From positions 1-59,502 of the forward strand of contig NZ_BAJQ01000009.1 of NCBI RefSeq assembly GCF_000613785.1: a stretch of 59,502 nt of DNA. The letters run 5' to 3'. Positions 9,266 to 18,166 of this stretch are shown here, piece by piece. Made by a program: the position numbers and the translations under genes. This stretch comes from Segatella oulorum JCM 14966 (GTDB taxonomy: Bacteria > Bacteroidota > Bacteroidia > Bacteroidales > Bacteroidaceae). The stretch's first letter is position 1. The number at the start of each line of letters is the position of its first letter. A model generated the notes under the pieces. The model was not told the DNA's origin. It ran no database searches and worked only from the letters and a program-made list of their open reading frames with translations.

Positions 9266-9301
9266 CCACCCATTAAGCCTCACCCTATGGGCGATAGAAC
9301 A

Positions 9302-9342
9302 GCAAAAGCGGTTGCAAGCACGATGTTTGTAACCGCTTTTGC
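9302..9342. terminator. Bidirectional terminator
   Basis: GCAAAAGCGGTT at 9302-9313 pairs with AACCGCTTTTGC at 9331-9342; it separates a rightward gene from the leftward AraC-type gene. Confidence 0.75.
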
Positions 9343-9448
9343 GATTTCACTTCTACTCCATGGCAGCGACACTACCCGCAAAACAGTGCAAAGATGAAAC
9401 ACTTACTTTCGCCCATGAGGTGGCCCGGCCACACGCATCTATGCAGGA

Positions 9449-10026
9449 TTATTTCATTCCTACTTCGTCAAGATTGGCACGTTGTGCCGTTTTCATGAAG
9501 CGGAATTGCGTGGGTGTCATGCCCGTGACGCTGCGAAACTGACTGCTTAAATGGGCTACACTCGAATAATTCATTTGATAGGCTATCTCGGTCAACGTCA
9601 GTTCATCATAGCGTATCAGCTCTTTCACACGCTCAATGCGTTGCATAATGAAATAACGTTCGATGGTGAACCCCGTCACCTCACTAAACAATTTGCTCAA
9701 AGCGCTATAGTCACGGTGCAACAACTGCGACAAATAGACGCTCAAATTGAGGGTTTTGTTGCCTTGATGATGGTGCACCAACGCGATGATGCTGTCTTCA
9801 TGCGCTCAATCATCTGCTGTCGCTGGTCGTCAAGTAGTTCAAACCCCAAGGCCTCTAAGCGTGTTTTGAGCTGTGCCAACTGTGCTTCGGTAGGCACATC
9901 GCTCACCCAAACTTCCCCCAAATCAATGCGTTCGGGTGTCAAGCCAACATCCTTCAACACCTGTTCCACGGCCATTTTGCAACGGTCGCACACCATGTTC
10001 TTAATGCGTAATTGCGTTTTTTGCAT
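9449..10026 (-). pseudogene. HMA-AraC transcriptional regulator, frameshifted
   Basis: Two reading frames together form a familiar Bacteroidota regulator of about 190 residues. The first (from 10026) begins MQKTQLRIKNMVCDRC, a heavy-metal-associated-like domain with CxxC. The second ends at 9449 and contains a full AraC helix-turn-helix pair (LTEIAYQMNYSSVAHLSSQF and TPTQFRFMK). After codons ATG AAG ACA GC the frame must shift: adding one base between 9791 and 9790 restores ERMKTAIIALVHHHQGNK, as expected for the family. Such proteins sense an unknown ligand through the N-terminal domain. Either the gene is inactive or the base is missing from the assembly. Confidence 0.8.
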
Positions 10027-10053
10027 GTCGCCCTCCTTGTGTTAAAACCAAAC

Positions 10054-10083
10054 AAAGAGACATCCTTCATTGGATATCTCTTT
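10054..10083 (-). terminator. Terminator of the tRNA operon
   Basis: On the minus strand AAAGAGATATCC pairs with GGATGTCTCTTT around a six-base loop, followed by GTTTGGTTTT, directly after tRNA-Tyr. Confidence 0.7.
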
Positions 10084-10090
10084 GTTGGTG

Positions 10091-10171
10091 TGGGTGGTGA
10101 TGGATTCGAACCACCGAAGCATCGCCAGCAGATTTACAGTCTGCCCCATTTGGCCACTCTGGTAACCACCC
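10091..10171 (-). tRNA. tRNA-Tyr (GTA)
   Basis: Class II cloverleaf of 81 bases. The acceptor GGGTGGT (10165-10171) pairs with ACCACCC (10092-10098), the anticodon stem-loop reads CTGTAAATC with anticodon GTA, a long variable arm is present and the T-loop reads GGTTCGAATCC. Discriminator A at 10091; no encoded CCA. It follows tRNA-Val by 9 bases in one transcript. Confidence 0.93.
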
Positions 10172-10180
10172 TTTCGGTCG

Positions 10181-10255
10181 TGGGCGTTGACGGATTCGAA
10201 CCGCCGACCCTCTGCTTGTAAGGCAGATGCTCTAAACCAGCTGAGCTAAACGCCT
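10181..10255 (-). tRNA. tRNA-Val (TAC) with an A1-C72 mismatch
   Basis: 75-base cloverleaf: D-arm GCTCAGCTGGTTTAGAGC, anticodon stem TCTGC/GCAGA around loop CTTACAA (anticodon TAC), T-arm GGCGGTTCGAATCC. The acceptor reads AGGCGTT against AACGCCC, so position 1 is A opposite C72 instead of the usual G1-C72 pair. Discriminator A at 10181; no encoded CCA. The leader just upstream can pair with the 5' acceptor strand (see findings). Confidence 0.92.
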
Positions 10256-10272
10256 CATTTTTTGAGGCGTTG

Positions 10273-10304
10273 CAAAAGTAAAGAGATTATTCGGACAACG
10301 CAAA
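10273..10304 (-). promoter_or_regulatory. Promoter of the tRNA-Val/tRNA-Tyr operon
   Basis: Minus strand: TTTG at 10304-10301, 20-base spacer, TACTTTTG at 10280-10273. This is a canonical Bacteroidota promoter placing the start about 10 bases before tRNA-Val. Confidence 0.75.
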
Positions 10305-10457
10305 TTTTTTATTTGTTATTTTACAACTTTTAAGAACCACATCGCCATTCTGTGCCACAAAACTGTCAAAAGACAGGCGTTTGCATGGAAAAAGGGCACG
10401 GGGTGCATAGTCCTTTCGGTTTTATTTCGTAAATTTGCCCTAACGAAAAAGTACAGC

Positions 10458-11276
10458 ATGGCATACGCAGACTATATTAAACAAATTGAAATCGATTCGC
10501 TCTGGAGTGGCACAAAGCACATTTTGTGGACTTTAGACCGAAAAGTGAATGTGTTGAGCGGCATCAACGGTGTGGGCAAGAGCACCATTCTCACCAAGAT
10601 TATTCGCAGTTTGTCGCAGAATAGTGCCCATGCCTCTCACACACCCAAGGGAATAAAGCTCACTTTGATGCCGCAAACGGCCGACGAAATCCGCTTTGAT
10701 GTGGTGCGCTCGTTCGACCGCCCACTCATCAATGCCGACGTGATGGGCAAGTTAGACCTTAGCTTGGCCACCGAATTGGATTGGCAACTGTTTCAGCTGC
10801 AACGCAAATATTTGGATTATCAGGTGAATGTGGGCAACCAAATGATTGCAGCTTTGCAAAGCGGAACGCCTGACGGAGCTGCCGAGGCACAACGCTATGC
10901 CGCCCCGAAACAGCTGTTTCAAGACCTCATTGACCGCCTTTTTGCAGAAACAGGAAAGACCATTGTGCGCACAGAAAACGAGATACGTTTCAACCAAATG
11001 GGCGAAATGCTGTTGCCCTATCAACTCTCGAGTGGTGAAAAACAGATGCTGATGATTTTGCTCACCGTGTTGATGGAAAACCAACTCCCCTATGTGTTGC
11101 TCATGGATGAGCCCGAGGTGAGCCTGCACTTTGAATGGCAAAAGCAGCTCATCGACCTCATTCTGCAGCTCAATCCCAACGTGCAGCTCATCATCACCAC
11201 CCACAGTCCGGCCGTGATCATGAATGGCTGGATGGACCATGTGACCGAAGTGACCGACATCACCCTGCCCGATTAA
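10458..11276 (+). CDS. ABC/OLD-type AAA ATPase, partner of a DUF4435 protein
   Basis: The 272-residue ATPase shows Walker A GINGVGKST at residues 35-43, an ABC signature-like LSSGEKQ at 190-196, Walker B YVLLMDEPE at 212-220 (D217/E218) and an H-loop TTHSP near 247-251. It lacks a long insert, so it is a compact SMC/ABC-like ATPase of the OLD/AriA group. A TAAATTTG box at 10430-10437 is a plausible -7 element. The next gene, 12 bases downstream, encodes a DUF4435 (TOPRIM-like) protein. The pairing recalls PARIS (AriA/AriB) and OLD-type two-gene defence systems, but AriA is usually longer, so a house-keeping Bacteroidota role is also possible. Confidence 0.85.
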   Translation: MAYADYIKQIEIDSLWSGTKHILWTLDRKVNVLSGINGVGKSTILTKIIRSLSQNSAHASHTPKGIKLTLMPQTADEIRFDVVRSFDRPLINADVMGKLDLSLATELDWQLFQLQRKYLDYQVNVGNQMIAALQSGTPDGAAEAQRYAAPKQLFQDLIDRLFAETGKTIVRTENEIRFNQMGEMLLPYQLSSGEKQMLMILLTVLMENQLPYVLLMDEPEVSLHFEWQKQLIDLILQLNPNVQLIITTHSPAVIMNGWMDHVTEVTDITLPD

Positions 11277-11288
11277 CCCCGCACCACA

Positions 11289-12287
11289 ATGGCAAAACGA
11301 CTCCAGCAACACATTTCTTCGGCCTATTTCGAAGCGGCCAACCAGCTCACCTCTAAGCAGGCGCGCCGCAAAGTGGTGGCCTATGTGGAGGGATATGAAG
11401 ATATTTTCTTTTGGCGCAGTGTGCTCAGCGAGTTAGAAGACGAGGAACATTATTTTGAAGTGATGCTGCCTTCGCGCCAACACAAAATAGAACGTGGGAA
11501 GAAGGCTGCCATATCGCGCCTGCTCTCGGATGTGGGCGAAGACATGATTGCCTGCGTCGACGCCGATTACGACTATCTGTTGCAAGGCGTTTCTCAAGGT
11601 TCACAACAGTTGTTGCACAATCCCTATGTGTTTCACACCTATGCTTATGCCATCGAAAACTTGCAATGCTATGCGCCTTCACTGCGCAATGTGGTGGTTT
11701 CGGTGGTGCTCAACGACCACAACATCTTTGATTTCGAAGCCTTCATGCAACGCTATTCCGAAATCATCTATCCCCTCTTTGTGTGGAACATTTGGTATTA
11801 TCGCTCCACGCATTACAGCAACTTCACCATGACGCAATTCAATCATGCCATTGAAATGGGCGAAGTCGACATCAATGCGCCTCAACATGCCCTGGCGAAA
11901 TTGGCTAAGAAGGTGGGGCGCATGGTGCAAATGTTGCAGGCAAAGAATGAATCGGCATGGGAGGAATATCATCAGGTGGCGGCCGATTTGAAGCGGCTGG
12001 GCGTCACACCTCGTAACACTTATTTATATATACATGGGCATCACTTGTTTGAAAACGTGGTGGTGCCGCTGCTCACCCGCGTGTGTAACAGGCTTTATCG
12101 GGAACAAGAGCGTGCCATTCAGCGCCAGGCAAAGCACAATTTGCAATTACAGAGCGAGATGGCTGGCTATCAACACCGCGTGGGAAATGTGGAATTGGCA
12201 CTGCGAAAGAACACCAACTTTCGCACAGCGCCCCAATATCAGCAAATCATTGAACAATTTAAAACAAAAGAACAAGGAATGGTTTGA
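11289..12287 (+). CDS. DUF4435 (TOPRIM-like) protein, possible AriB-like effector
   Basis: The 332-residue protein has the DUF4435 hallmarks: AYVEGYEDIFFW at residues 31-42 (acidic E34) and IACVDADYDYLL at 87-98 (D91xD93), the acidic cluster expected of a TOPRIM fold, then HTYAYAIENLQCY. The C-terminal 130 residues are helical and basic. Families with this domain occur as the second component of PARIS-like systems, where the protein is released by its ATPase partner and acts as a nuclease. Co-transcription with the ATPase gene 12 bases upstream supports a joint function. Whether this pair is a phage defence or a conserved chromosomal function cannot be decided from sequence. Confidence 0.83.
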   Translation: MAKRLQQHISSAYFEAANQLTSKQARRKVVAYVEGYEDIFFWRSVLSELEDEEHYFEVMLPSRQHKIERGKKAAISRLLSDVGEDMIACVDADYDYLLQGVSQGSQQLLHNPYVFHTYAYAIENLQCYAPSLRNVVVSVVLNDHNIFDFEAFMQRYSEIIYPLFVWNIWYYRSTHYSNFTMTQFNHAIEMGEVDINAPQHALAKLAKKVGRMVQMLQAKNESAWEEYHQVAADLKRLGVTPRNTYLYIHGHHLFENVVVPLLTRVCNRLYREQERAIQRQAKHNLQLQSEMAGYQHRVGNVELALRKNTNFRTAPQYQQIIEQFKTKEQGMV

Positions 12288-12417
12288 AAATGAAACGCCG
12301 ACAGATTGCACTGAAAAAGCATTGCTTTTACCTTAAAATGTGGTGCAGATTGCAGGGTAATGTGGCATACATTTCAAGCCTTTAAAATCGCTAAGCATAA
12401 CAAAAACAGAAGAGAAG

Positions 12418-13176
12418 ATGAAGAAAATAAAAACAGGACACCCCTTGTCGGAGCGCGAAAAGGCTTCGCTCACGGCCTATTTAAATGAAATAGGGAAAGA
12501 AGTTTTATTAGCCGATGAGGAGGAATGTGCCCTCGCACAACAGATTAAAGCGGGTGGAAAACAGGCCGAACGGGCGGCTAACAAATTAGTTTCGGCCAAC
12601 CTGCGCTTTGTGGTTGCCGTGGCAAAGCAATACACGGGTGAGGGAATGTCGATTGCCGACCTCATCAGCGAGGGCAACATGGCGCTGCTCAAAGCTGCCT
12701 ATCATTTCGATGGTGCACGCGGATTGCGCTTCGTTGGCTATGCCGAACCCTTCGTTCGCAAGGCAATGGAACAGGCTTTAAATGTGCAAAGTGGCATCAT
12801 CAGTCTGCCTAAAAACGAGAAAAACGCACAAGAGAAAGAAAATAGCCGCGCTTTCTCGGTAGACGCTCCTTTGCAAAATGGCAAACAAGTGAGCTTGGGC
12901 AGCACGCTGACCGACGACAGTGTGGCGCGCCCCGACCAACAAGTGTTAGCCGATTCGGTGAAGGAAGAGTTGTTGCAAGCCATGAAAATATTGAATGAAC
13001 GTGAGCAACAAGTGGTGGCTTCTTTCTATGGCATCAACACACCCCACCTCACTTTTGCCGAGATTGGCATGCGCATGGGACTGAAACGCGAACGGGTGCG
13101 TCAGATTAGGAAGCAGGCCGTGCGCAAGCTAAGCCGCCATACCAACTCCGAGATGTTGCGTGTTTACTTCGCATAG
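12418..13176 (+). CDS. Divergent sigma-70 family RNA polymerase sigma factor
   Basis: The 252-residue factor has region 1.2/2.1 (LTAYLNEIGKEVLLADEEE), region 2.2 (NLRFVVAVAKQYTGEGMSIADLISEGNMALLKAAYHFD) and a clear region 4 (LNEREQQVVASFYGINTPH, then LTFAEIGMRMGLKRERVRQI). Region 2.3-2.4, which melts and reads the -10 element, is unusual: GLRFVGYAEPFVRKAMEQAL replaces the usual FSTYATWWIRQAI. Region 1.1 is absent and region 3 is shortened. It is therefore probably an alternative group-2/3 sigma rather than the primary RpoD. It precedes dnaK but a terminator lies between them. Confidence 0.85.
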   Translation: MKKIKTGHPLSEREKASLTAYLNEIGKEVLLADEEECALAQQIKAGGKQAERAANKLVSANLRFVVAVAKQYTGEGMSIADLISEGNMALLKAAYHFDGARGLRFVGYAEPFVRKAMEQALNVQSGIISLPKNEKNAQEKENSRAFSVDAPLQNGKQVSLGSTLTDDSVARPDQQVLADSVKEELLQAMKILNEREQQVVASFYGINTPHLTFAEIGMRMGLKRERVRQIRKQAVRKLSRHTNSEMLRVYFA

Positions 13177-13256
13177 CAGGCTGCTATAGGCGGCAACGGT
13201 AAGGGACATGCGTTTGTAAATATGACATTTTGTCACGCCTTTGTGACAACAAAACA

Positions 13257-13287
13257 CCACGTGCTTATTTTGGCACGTGGTTTGTTT
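13257..13287 (+). terminator. Terminator between the sigma gene and dnaK
   Basis: CCACGTGC (13257-13264) pairs with GCACGTGG (13273-13280) around an 8-base loop, followed by TTTGTTT. Confidence 0.78.
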
Positions 13288-13358
13288 ATGAGAGCGTGTC
13301 TTCGAAAAACTTTCGGAGCATGAAACAAGAATAATAAAAAACAAAATAAATAAGAATT

Positions 13359-15272
13359 ATGGGAAAGATTATTGGAATTGACTTAGGAACAACGAACAGT
13401 TGTGTTGCCGTTTTCGAAGGTAACGAACCCGTTGTGATTGCAAACAGTGAAGGGAAGCGAACCACACCTTCGGTGGTGGGATTCTTGAAGGATGGCGAGC
13501 GCAAAGTGGGCGATCCTGCAAAGCGTCAGGCCATCACAAACCCCAAAAATACGGTCTACTCTATCAAGCGTTTCATGGGTGAGACCTACGAACAGAGCCG
13601 CAAAGAGGCCGAGGCTATGCCTTATAACGTGGTTGACGATGCGGGCTATCCACGCGTAGAAATTGAAGGACGCAAATACACACCGCAAGAGATTTCGGCC
13701 ATGATCTTGCAGAAAATGAAGAAAACGGCCGAGGACTATTTGGGACAAGAAGTGACAGATGCTGTGATTACCGTTCCGGCTTACTTCTCTGACTCACAAC
13801 GTCAGGCTACGAAAGAGGCAGGACAAATCGCAGGTTTGAATGTACAACGCATTGTGAACGAGCCTACAGCCGCAGCGCTTGCATACGGTGTTGACAAGGC
13901 AAACAAAGATATGAAGATTGCCGTTTTCGACCTCGGTGGTGGTACATTTGATATCTCTATCTTGGAATTTGGCGGCGGTGTGTTCGAGGTTCTCTCAACC
14001 AATGGTGACACACACCTTGGTGGTGACGACTTCGACCAAGTGATTATCAAGTGGCTTGCCGACGGTTTCAAGGCCGATGAAGGTATCGATTTGACCAAGG
14101 ACCCAATGGCTATGCAACGTTTGAAAGAGGCTGCAGAGAAGGCAAAGATTGAGCTATCGAGCTCGTCTTCGACCGAGATTAACTTGCCTTATATCTCGGC
14201 TGAGGGTGGCGTTCCAAAGCATTTGGTTAAGACTTTGACCCGTGCGCAGTTCGAACAATTAGCACATGAGCTCATTCAGGCTTGTTTGGTTCCTTGCCAA
14301 AATGCTATTCGTGACGCACACTTGCAGACTTCAGACATCGACGAAGTGATTTTGGTTGGTGGTTCAAGCCGTATTCCTGCTGTGCAGACTTTGGTGAAGA
14401 ACTACTTCGGAAAAGAACCTTCTAAGGGTGTAAACCCCGATGAAGTGGTAGCTGTTGGTGCAGCCATTCAAGGCGCTATCTTAAACAAAGAGAGCGGTGT
14501 GGGCGACATTGTGTTGCTCGATGTAACGCCTCTGACGTTGGGTATCGAAACCATGGGCGGCGTAATGACCAAGCTCATCGAAGCCAACACCACCATTCCT
14601 TGTAAGAAGAGCGAGACATTCTCGACTGCTGTCGACAATCAAACGGCCGTGACCATCCACGTGTTGCAAGGTGAACGCCCCATGGCTGCCCAGAACAAGA
14701 GCATCGGACAATTCAACCTTGAGGGTATTGCACCCGCGCGTCGTGGCGTTCCTCAGATTGAAGTTACATTCGATATTGATGCCAATGGTATTCTGAATGT
14801 GAGCGCAAAGGATAAGGCTACGGGCAAGGAGCAGAAGATTCGCATCGAGGCTTCGAGCGGCTTGAGCCAGGAAGAAATCGACAGAATGAAGGCCGAAGCT
14901 GAACAGAATGCTGCGGCAGACAAGGCTGAACGTGAGAAAGTGGATAAGCTCAATCAGGCTGATTCATTAATCTTCACGACAGAAAACTTCTTGAAGGACA
15001 ATGCCGACAAGGTGCCTGTCGACAAGAAAGCACCTATCGAAACAGCACTCCAGCAACTGAAAGATGCCCACAAGGCCGCTGATGTTGCCGCCATTGACAC
15101 GGCAACTGCAGCCCTCAACGCTGCGGTTCAGGCTGCCAGTGCACAGATGTATCAAGGTGGTGCACAACCCGGCGCCGATGCACAAGGTGCTCAAGGCGGT
15201 CAACAAGCACAGGACAACAGCAGCAATGGTGCTGATGACATCCAAGATGCAGACTTCGAGGAAGTGAAGTAA
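13359..15272 (+). CDS. dnaK: Molecular chaperone DnaK (Hsp70)
   Basis: The 637-residue product has all Hsp70 signatures: [14 protein letters not shown] (residues 4-17), [14 protein letters not shown] (about 189-202), [13 protein letters not shown] (about 331-343), the substrate-binding domain from [13 protein letters not shown], and a Gly/Gln/Ala-rich tail ending in the EEVK-like DADFEEVK. It is the ATP-dependent chaperone working with DnaJ and GrpE in protein folding in the cytosol. No dnaJ or grpE is beside it here. It ends at a strong terminator, beyond which a mobilizable element is inserted. Confidence 0.99.
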   Translation: MGKIIGIDLGTTNSCVAVFEGNEPVVIANSEGKRTTPSVVGFLKDGERKVGDPAKRQAITNPKNTVYSIKRFMGETYEQSRKEAEAMPYNVVDDAGYPRVEIEGRKYTPQEISAMILQKMKKTAEDYLGQEVTDAVITVPAYFSDSQRQATKEAGQIAGLNVQRIVNEPTAAALAYGVDKANKDMKIAVFDLGGGTFDISILEFGGGVFEVLSTNGDTHLGGDDFDQVIIKWLADGFKADEGIDLTKDPMAMQRLKEAAEKAKIELSSSSSTEINLPYISAEGGVPKHLVKTLTRAQFEQLAHELIQACLVPCQNAIRDAHLQTSDIDEVILVGGSSRIPAVQTLVKNYFGKEPSKGVNPDEVVAVGAAIQGAILNKESGVGDIVLLDVTPLTLGIETMGGVMTKLIEANTTIPCKKSETFSTAVDNQTAVTIHVLQGERPMAAQNKSIGQFNLEGIAPARRGVPQIEVTFDIDANGILNVSAKDKATGKEQKIRIEASSGLSQEEIDRMKAEAEQNAAADKAEREKVDKLNQADSLIFTTENFLKDNADKVPVDKKAPIETALQQLKDAHKAADVAAIDTATAALNAAVQAASAQMYQGGAQPGADAQGAQGGQQAQDNSSNGADDIQDADFEEVK

Positions 15273-15303
15273 AAGTGCTAACAAACGCTAATTAAAAATA
15301 AGT

Positions 15304-15341
15304 AAATCCCAGTAACATAATAAGTTGCTGGGATTTTTATT
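15304..15341 (+). terminator. dnaK terminator
   Basis: AAATCCCAG (15304-15312) pairs with CTGGGATTT (15328-15336) and is followed by a T-rich tract. Confidence 0.8.
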
Positions 15342-15387
15342 TCTTAATAATAATCAAATCTTATCGTTTTTAATCGTTTTTGTGCTT

Positions 15388-15441
15388 ATATTTGTACCAT
15401 ATTTGTGCCGCGACTTAATGGGAGATAATGTGCGACTTAAT
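15388..15441 (+). other. Left attachment region with repeated recombinase-arm-like motifs
   Basis: Two tandem 11-base motifs ATATTTGTACC (15388-15398) and ATATTTGTGCC (15399-15409) are followed by two copies of GCGACTTAAT (15410-15419 and 15432-15441), 22 bases apart. TTTGTACCATA at 15391-15401 recurs at the other end of the element (29912-29922). Position between the dnaK terminator and the recombinase operon fits an att site with arm-type repeats; the exact crossover is not determined. Confidence 0.45.
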
Positions 15442-15479
15442 TTAAAAGATAGATTGATAATCAAATAGATACAAATAGT

Positions 15480-16037
15480 ATGGCAAGTGCAAAATTTCAA
15501 ATAGAGCGGAAATGCGAAATTTGTGGTAAATCTTTTATTGCAAAGACGCTTACCTCCAGATATTGCTCTAAGAACTGTTCTCAAGCTGCATACAAACAAA
15601 GAAAAAAGGAAGAACAATTGGATACATTGAAAAGAGAAAAGGCTGCGAGAGTTCCGAAGAATCAACCTTATCTCTCAATAGCTGATGCAACAGCGTTGTT
15701 TGATATTGGTCGCGACTCCCTTTATCGCTTAATCAGGAATAAGCAAGTCCGTTATTATAACCTCGGACTAAGGATGATACGTATTTGCAAAGCTGATTTA
15801 CAAGAACGTTTTAATCTACGTCCTTACGATGAAAGAAGAAAAGAAAAACATTCGGAAGTAAAGACTTATCGGCTTGAACCTGAAGATTGTTATACGATTG
15901 GAGAAATAGCTAAGAAGTTTGGTATCCATGATAGTACTGTATATCTGCATATTCGCAAATATTCTATTCCAACAAGGCAGATTGGTAATTACGTCTATGC
16001 ACCAAAATCAGAGATAGACAATTTGTATAAACACTAA
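15480..16037 (+). CDS. Zinc-finger and helix-turn-helix protein, recombination directionality-like
   Basis: The 185-residue protein has a four-Cys zinc ribbon (CEICGKSF...YCSKNC, residues 12-33) followed by two MerR/excisionase-like helix-turn-helix units: LSIADATALFDIGRDSLYRL at about 66-85 and YTIGEIAKKFGIHDSTVYLH at about 140-159. Proteins of this layout sit directly before the tyrosine recombinase in many Bacteroides mobilizable elements and probably bind the att or arm sites. It is separated from the recombinase gene by 13 bases and probably forms one operon with it. Confidence 0.8.
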   Translation: MASAKFQIERKCEICGKSFIAKTLTSRYCSKNCSQAAYKQRKKEEQLDTLKREKAARVPKNQPYLSIADATALFDIGRDSLYRLIRNKQVRYYNLGLRMIRICKADLQERFNLRPYDERRKEKHSEVKTYRLEPEDCYTIGEIAKKFGIHDSTVYLHIRKYSIPTRQIGNYVYAPKSEIDNLYKH

Positions 16038-16050
16038 CCCGCGACATACA

Positions 16051-17307
16051 ATGAGAAAGGAACTTGATAACACAAAGGCAACAGTACGATTGCGAAAGAG
16101 TGCCTATCGAAAAGAATGGTACCTGTATATAGAAAGCTATCCTGTGAGAGTAGCTGGAAAAGATTCTCCACAAAGAGTGCGTGAGTATCTAAATAGAACA
16201 ATCACTACTCCTATTTGGGATAAAAGCAGAACTGCTCGTACAACCGAAGCGACCCAAACCTTCAAACCTAAACGAGATTTGAACGGAATTATCTTGTGCA
16301 AAAGTGAGATAGACCAAGAGGCCTGTATTTATGCAGATAGTGTTAGAAAACTACGGCAGCGTGAATATGATAATGCAAGCTTGTATAGTGACACAGAAAC
16401 AGCACAAGCAGAACAGAAAGAACGATTGCAACAAAATTTCATCAAGTACTTTGATAAAGTAGCAGACAAGCGACACCGTAATAGTTCCCTTTCAATTCAA
16501 ACAAACTGGGAGCGAGTACATGCTTTATTGAAAATGTTTGCTGGAGATACGCTACTCTTTTCACAGATAGATAATAGATTGGCAGAAGATTTTAAGTTTT
16601 TCTTGTTGTCCGCCCCTTGTGGTGGAAGTAAGAAAGGTACAATATCACGAAACACAGCTTCCACATATTTTTCTATTTTTAAGGCTGCACTCAAACAAGC
16701 ATTCATAGACGGATATTTGACCATAGATTTATCTGCAAAAATCAAAGGCATACAAGAACAAGAATCCCGAAGGGAATACTTAACCCTTGATGAACTTAAC
16801 AAGTTAGCTAATACTCCTTGTGAACGGGATGTACTTAAACGAGCTGCACTCTTCTCAGCTCTAACAGGATTAAGACATTGCGACATTCAAAAACTAAAAT
16901 GGAATGAAATAGCTATAGAAGGAAACCAAGCCAAACTTCTCTTTACTCAGAAAAAGACAAAAGGGGTAGAGTATATGCCTATCTCGGAACAGGCGTTTAA
17001 GCTTTGCGGAGAGCCAAGACAACCAGAACAACTTGTTTTTGAAGGGTTACCAAATCCTTCTTGGATTTCTCGTCCATTAAGGGCATGGATTGAAAAAGCT
17101 GGTATTCAGAAACACCTCAGCTTTCATTGCTTTAGGCACACATTTGCTACCCTTCAACTTGCAAACGGAACAGACATCTATACTGTAAGCAAGATGCTTG
17201 GGCATACAAATGTCAAAACAACTCAAGTATATGCAAAGGTTGTCGATGAAAAGAAAAATAAAGCAGCCAATGCTATTCAAATAGATATTGAAAATGATAA
17301 AACTTAA
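16051..17307 (+). CDS. int: Tyrosine recombinase (integrase) of the mobilizable element
   Basis: The 418-residue protein has an N-terminal arm-binding region, a SAM-like core-binding domain (about residues 125-215) and a catalytic domain with the tyrosine recombinase residues visible: Arg in SALTGLRHCDIQKLKW, the His-x-x-Arg in FHCFRHTFATL, His in MLGHTNVKTT and the nucleophile Tyr in TQVYAKV. It belongs to the Bacteroidota phage_int_SAM_5 type and should integrate and excise the element at the att sites. The preceding small zinc-finger/HTH gene is its likely partner. Confidence 0.95.
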   Translation: MRKELDNTKATVRLRKSAYRKEWYLYIESYPVRVAGKDSPQRVREYLNRTITTPIWDKSRTARTTEATQTFKPKRDLNGIILCKSEIDQEACIYADSVRKLRQREYDNASLYSDTETAQAEQKERLQQNFIKYFDKVADKRHRNSSLSIQTNWERVHALLKMFAGDTLLFSQIDNRLAEDFKFFLLSAPCGGSKKGTISRNTASTYFSIFKAALKQAFIDGYLTIDLSAKIKGIQEQESRREYLTLDELNKLANTPCERDVLKRAALFSALTGLRHCDIQKLKWNEIAIEGNQAKLLFTQKKTKGVEYMPISEQAFKLCGEPRQPEQLVFEGLPNPSWISRPLRAWIEKAGIQKHLSFHCFRHTFATLQLANGTDIYTVSKMLGHTNVKTTQVYAKVVDEKKNKAANAIQIDIENDKT

Positions 17308-17321
17308 TTCGACAACATAAT

Positions 17322-18068
17322 ATGAATACCAAATATTTTGAACATATCGTAGTATATCTATCCGTTCTTGTTGTTTGTGTCATCATTGCGTTGTTTGCAA
17401 GAGTGGTTGCCTTACGTTTAGGGGTTGATGAATTTACTGCACAAATAGTCTTTTGGAGTGTTGTCGCCATAGGCATCATCATTTATTCTATATTGTCTAT
17501 TTTGGTAGAGGGACTATTTACGGCACTAGTCAAGTTTTTCTTTCCAAAGAAACAAGGAGAGGAAACAAATGATAATGCATCCGACATTGAGGCAGGACAA
17601 GTAGTAGATGGTGTTGGCGGTCCATCTTCCGCACAACAGCAACAATCAATGGACTTTGACTCAATTCGGCAACAGCAACAAAAGTTAATGGACCAGAAAG
17701 TACAAGATAAACGTGCTATAGCTATTAAATATACTCAACAGCAATTCGCACCTTATGTTTCAGATAAAGATTTGCTCAAGCTTTGTGAATATATAGAGTT
17801 GTACTCCGCTAAGCTTCCCTTATCACACGTTGAACCAATTAATATTAAAAGTTTAGTTGCCTTAGACCTGTTTCATTTTGGTTGGAATATATGGAACCAT
17901 TTTAGAGTTGGCAAACAAGATGAAATTTCGCAGTTCCTTAAGCAGGTTTTTGCCATCACATTCAAAGATGTGGAAGTTGGAAGCATAAAAAGCCATCTCC
18001 GTGATGATGAGAAGAAAGGTGTTATTCCTATTGTACAAAGCCTTTCAGACCACCAAATAACAGAATAA
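17322..18068 (+). CDS. Two-helix membrane protein of the mobilizable element, unknown function
   Basis: 248 residues. Two hydrophobic helices (about residues 9-30 and 42-68) precede a cytoplasmic region with a Gln-rich, low-complexity linker (AQQQQSMD, RQQQQKLMDQ) and a C-terminal helical domain ending in DDEKKGVIPIVQSLSDHQI. It lies 14 bases after int and just before a terminator. I do not recognise a family; similar genes occupy this slot in other Bacteroidota mobilizable elements, but a role in excision or regulation is only inferred. Confidence 0.7.
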   Translation: MNTKYFEHIVVYLSVLVVCVIIALFARVVALRLGVDEFTAQIVFWSVVAIGIIIYSILSILVEGLFTALVKFFFPKKQGEETNDNASDIEAGQVVDGVGGPSSAQQQQSMDFDSIRQQQQKLMDQKVQDKRAIAIKYTQQQFAPYVSDKDLLKLCEYIELYSAKLPLSHVEPINIKSLVALDLFHFGWNIWNHFRVGKQDEISQFLKQVFAITFKDVEVGSIKSHLRDDEKKGVIPIVQSLSDHQITE

Positions 18069-18092
18069 CACACAAACCTATTGTGTTTTTAT

Positions 18093-18136
18093 AGTGTTTC
18101 TTCAGTGTCTTAGGACACAGAGGAAACACTTTTTCA
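18093..18136 (+). terminator. Terminator of the integrase operon
   Basis: AGTGTTTC (18093-18100) with the adjoining TTCAGTGTC pairs with GACACAGA and GGAAACACT (to 18130), loop TTAG, followed by TTTTTC. Confidence 0.82.
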
Positions 18137-18166
18137 TTTGCACCGTAAAAATCAATAACAAGTATT

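Noticed and set aside
10458..12287. Definite PARIS system
   Set aside because: The ATPase is much shorter than typical AriA and the context is core chromosome, so only similarity is claimed.
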